In this document: positions 32,461 through 34,545 of the stretch, one piece after another
Layout: each line of letters begins with the position of its first letter
Position numbering within the stretch: position 1 is the first letter of the stretch
Source of the DNA: Microbacterium sp.
GTDB lineage: Bacteria; Actinomycetota; Actinomycetes; Actinomycetales; Microbacteriaceae
Assembly: GCF_011620665.1 (NCBI RefSeq)
Contig: NZ_WOYQ01000006.1
Span: 68,168 to 102,712 of the forward strand
Length of the DNA: 34,545 bases
Direction: 5' to 3'
Made by a program: the position numbers and the translations under genes
Notes under the pieces: model-generated
The model's database searches: none
Told to the model about the DNA's origin: nothing
Seen by the model: the letters and a program-made list of their open reading frames with translations, nothing else

Positions 32461-33522
32461 GTGACAGTCGTTATCAACGGAAGGTTCCTGCTCAATTCCT
32501 TTGGAGGTGCTCGGCGATTCGCGACAGAACTCACCGAGCGGCTGTCACGCCTTCGAGGGGATATCCTTCTTGTTTCACCGCCGCTACCGGATGGCGTCAT
32601 AGCACCAGATGTACCCATGAAGACAATTGGTCGATTTCGCGGCCCAGCGTGGGAGCAGATCGAGTTGCCGATGTGGCTGCGCAAGCAGGGATATCCACTG
32701 CTGTTGAACCCCGCCACGATCGCTCCCGTCATCTACTCCCGGCAGATCGCAGCGCTGCATGACATCGCCCCAGCGGCTCGACCCAAGGACTTCGCACTGC
32801 TGTTCAGATTGCAGTGGCGGCTCGCCGTGCGATTCGGAATGTTGAGACGTGGTCAGCGCCTGGTGACCATTAGCGAGGCGTCGCAGCGGGAGATTGCTGC
32901 TCAGTTCGGTATTGACCCGCCCCGGATCGACGTGGTCTACCCGGGTGCCGACACCTTCGCCGGTGTTCCGCCGTCCCGCGGCGCGGAGGGAGTGGGCTCG
33001 TCATTTCTGGTGTTCGGACGGCACGGTGCCGCGAAGAATTTAAGAACAGTCATTGAGGCGGCGGGCGCGCTCCCTGATGCGTCAGCGATCGAGATCCGCT
33101 TCGTCGGCCAGCTGGACCCCGCACTGCGCTCGCATGCGGAGGAACAGGATGTTCCTTCGGCCCGCCTTGTCTGGCTGGGCCCGGTGTCGGACGCGGAGCT
33201 CGGGGAAGAGTACAGGTCTTCGGTCGCGTTCATCTGGCCGTCGTTGCACGAGGGCTTCGGTCTGCCTCCAGTGGAAGCTCAGACCCTCGGCGTTCCTGTC
33301 CTTGCCTCGGACACACCGGTCAACCGTGAAGTCCTCGGCGAATCCGCACACTATTTCCCGGCCATGGACGCGACAGCGCTCGCTTCGGCGATGGGACAGC
33401 TGGCCGGCGATCCCGTAGCGCGATCCGCTCTTTCAGCAGCGGGTCGCGAGAATGCGAAGCGCTTCACCTGGGACGCGACCGCAAGCGGTTGGAACGAGCT
33501 GATCGAGCAGACCGGATCGTGA
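32461..33522 (+). CDS. GT4-family glycosyltransferase
   Basis: 353 residues from GTG 32461. It starts VTVVINGRFLLNSFGGARRFATEL, the family's N-terminal loop. It carries AALHDIAPAARPKDF in the acceptor half, TISEASQREIAAQFGI, and the FLVFGRHGAAKNLRTVIEAA transition. The donor motif is LHEGFGLPPVEAQTLGVPVLASD, with Glu264 and Glu272. It resembles mannosyl/rhamnosyltransferases of O-antigen-type clusters. ATG 32416 would add 15 residues with no homology and would overlap the -10 box, so GTG is preferred. It diverges from the DUF6541-like gene with 122 bp between them. Confidence 0.88.
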   Translation: MTVVINGRFLLNSFGGARRFATELTERLSRLRGDILLVSPPLPDGVIAPDVPMKTIGRFRGPAWEQIELPMWLRKQGYPLLLNPATIAPVIYSRQIAALHDIAPAARPKDFALLFRLQWRLAVRFGMLRRGQRLVTISEASQREIAAQFGIDPPRIDVVYPGADTFAGVPPSRGAEGVGSSFLVFGRHGAAKNLRTVIEAAGALPDASAIEIRFVGQLDPALRSHAEEQDVPSARLVWLGPVSDAELGEEYRSSVAFIWPSLHEGFGLPPVEAQTLGVPVLASDTPVNREVLGESAHYFPAMDATALASAMGQLAGDPVARSALSAAGRENAKRFTWDATASGWNELIEQTGS

Positions 33523-33578
33523 CGGTCACCTCCTGGCCTGCCGCGGCGCTCAAGTTCCCGCATCCTCGTGGGATCGTG

Positions 33579-33584
33579 GACAAT
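33579..33584 (+). promoter_or_regulatory. Possible -10 box (GACAAT) for the terminal GT2 gene
   Basis: GACAAT ends 7 nt before GTG 33592. The first base departs from the TANNNT pattern, so support is weaker. Confidence 0.35.
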
Positions 33585-33591
33585 TGCTGAC

Positions 33592-34473
33592 GTGAACATA
33601 GCGCTTGTTGTCACCACGCTCGGTAGGGTCGAGGCGCTACGGACGCTTCTGACATCGCTCGAGGGTCAGCTAGCGCAGCAGGACCGCATCGTGCTTGTCG
33701 CCCAGAGTAACCATGACGAGGTCAGCGCTGTCGCGGAGCAGTTTGTCACCCGCGGCGTTCCTGTGGTTGCGACCCGCTCTGAGCGCGGCGCTTCGCTCGG
33801 CCGCAACACCGGTGTCGCTGCTCTGCCGTCTGGAGAGTTCGTGATCAACTTCCCGAATGACACCACGGTGTTTCCCGCGGGAATGATGGACCGCATCCGC
33901 GTGGGTGTCCGTGGGCCGAGTTTCGTTGCAGGTGCGTTTACCTCGTGGGATGAGCGCGGCCCGAAAACGCAGCTCCCACCGGCCGGCACTCCGATGGACC
34001 GATGGAACGTTTGGGCGGTCATCGAGATCGGCATCCTGATGCGGCGATCTCTGTTCGAGGAGATCGGCGGTTTTGATGAGGCGATAGGACCAGGTGCCAG
34101 CACCCCGTGGCAGGTCGCGGAGGGCACCGATCTCCTTCTGCGCGCTGTCCGCGACCGCCCGGACGTCGCGCATGGATTCACCTGGCTGCCGCACGGCGTC
34201 TATGTGGAGGGTATCTCCACGGCGTTCGGTCTGACGACGCGGGAGCGGCGCCGCAAGATGCGCGCATATGGGCGCGGCACTGGTCGCATGATCGCGGTGC
34301 ACCGGTATCCGATGTGGTGGCGCGCGGCGTTCACTCTCGCTGGACTCTTCTACGGTTTTCGGAATGCGGCGCCGGTCACGATCGCAGACGGCTGGTCGAT
34401 GTTCGCAGGCCGATTGGAGGGCGCGATCGGTCGCACGTTCGGTCAACATCAGTTGGTATCGACGACGCGGTAG
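33592..34473 (+). CDS. GT2-family glycosyltransferase
   Basis: 293 residues from GTG 33592; an ATG at 33568 would add 8 residues. GT-A fold signs are VNIALVVTTLGRVEALRTLLTSL, RGASLGRNTGVAALPSGEFVINF and GFDEAIGPGAS. The metal-binding position reads FPNDTT, with a single acidic residue (Asp90) instead of the usual DxD. A hydrophobic segment near residues 243-258 (WWRAAFTLAGLFYGF) may hold it at the membrane. It resembles sugar transferases of capsule clusters; the substrate is unknown. The 72 bp after its stop are clearly more A/T-rich than the rest and hold nothing I recognise. Confidence 0.83.
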   Translation: MNIALVVTTLGRVEALRTLLTSLEGQLAQQDRIVLVAQSNHDEVSAVAEQFVTRGVPVVATRSERGASLGRNTGVAALPSGEFVINFPNDTTVFPAGMMDRIRVGVRGPSFVAGAFTSWDERGPKTQLPPAGTPMDRWNVWAVIEIGILMRRSLFEEIGGFDEAIGPGASTPWQVAEGTDLLLRAVRDRPDVAHGFTWLPHGVYVEGISTAFGLTTRERRRKMRAYGRGTGRMIAVHRYPMWWRAAFTLAGLFYGFRNAAPVTIADGWSMFAGRLEGAIGRTFGQHQLVSTTR

Positions 34474-34545
34474 GTGCTCTTTAGTCGGCCCTCTAGTGTT
34501 GCGTGTCGTTAGTTCCTAAATGGTTGTTGGTTTGGGAGAATTGGC

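Overview
The window is very GC-rich and densely coded. It looks like the chromosome of an actinobacterium, most likely Microbacteriaceae (Microbacterium-like). The evidence is the acyl-CoA carboxylase alpha/beta/epsilon set beside birA, a PH-domain protein, purK and purE, an LCP protein, CWB2 cell-wall-binding repeats, many GTG starts, and a TANNNT box only 6-7 nt before many start codons (leaderless transcription). I saw no tRNA, rRNA or CRISPR array. All matches are from memory of protein families; nothing was searched.

Layout. 1-901: 3' part of an LpdA-type NAD(P)H quinone dehydrogenase. 939-3455 (minus): biotin-dependent acyl-CoA carboxylase alpha subunit and Maf. 3483-5574 (minus): a histidine kinase and an OmpR-type regulator. 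Divergent from the regulator, 5686-8833 (plus) is a tight four-gene unit: a secreted acidic-tailed protein, a membrane-anchored Ala-Pro-repeat protein, ApbE flavin transferase, and a ferric-reductase-like membrane flavo-iron-sulfur reductase. 8843-10150: a TrmA/RlmD-like RNA methyltransferase. 10182-13121: a NarL-type regulator, its kinase and a kinase-like protein without ATPase motifs. 13301-15144 (minus): epsilon and beta carboxylase subunits. 15253-19890: birA, PH-domain protein, purK, ugd (minus) and purE. 19887-24582: LCP ligase, a glycosyltransferase and a large CWB2 surface protein. 24571-25139: a rearrangement scar with a 22-bp tandem repeat and a truncated IS3-family element that cut gmd. 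25120-34473: a surface-polysaccharide cluster with a flippase, five glycosyltransferases and a DUF6541-like membrane protein.

The most unusual system is at 5686-8833. Both small exported proteins carry Val-Asp-(Gly/Ala)-Thr-Thr-Gly-Gly-Ser after a Pro/Ala-rich linker. This closely resembles the Dxx(S/T)GA(T/S) site that ApbE flavinylates, and ApbE is the next gene. No folded FMN-binding domain is visible. I infer a minimal extracytosolic flavin carrier, a short motif on a flexible arm, fed with electrons by the membrane reductase and controlled by the divergent two-component system.

The second theme is rearrangement. The usual accD-accE-maf-accA neighbourhood is split by about 9.8 kb of signalling and redox genes. 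The polysaccharide cluster has lost most of gmd, and what followed it, at an IS3-derived deletion junction.
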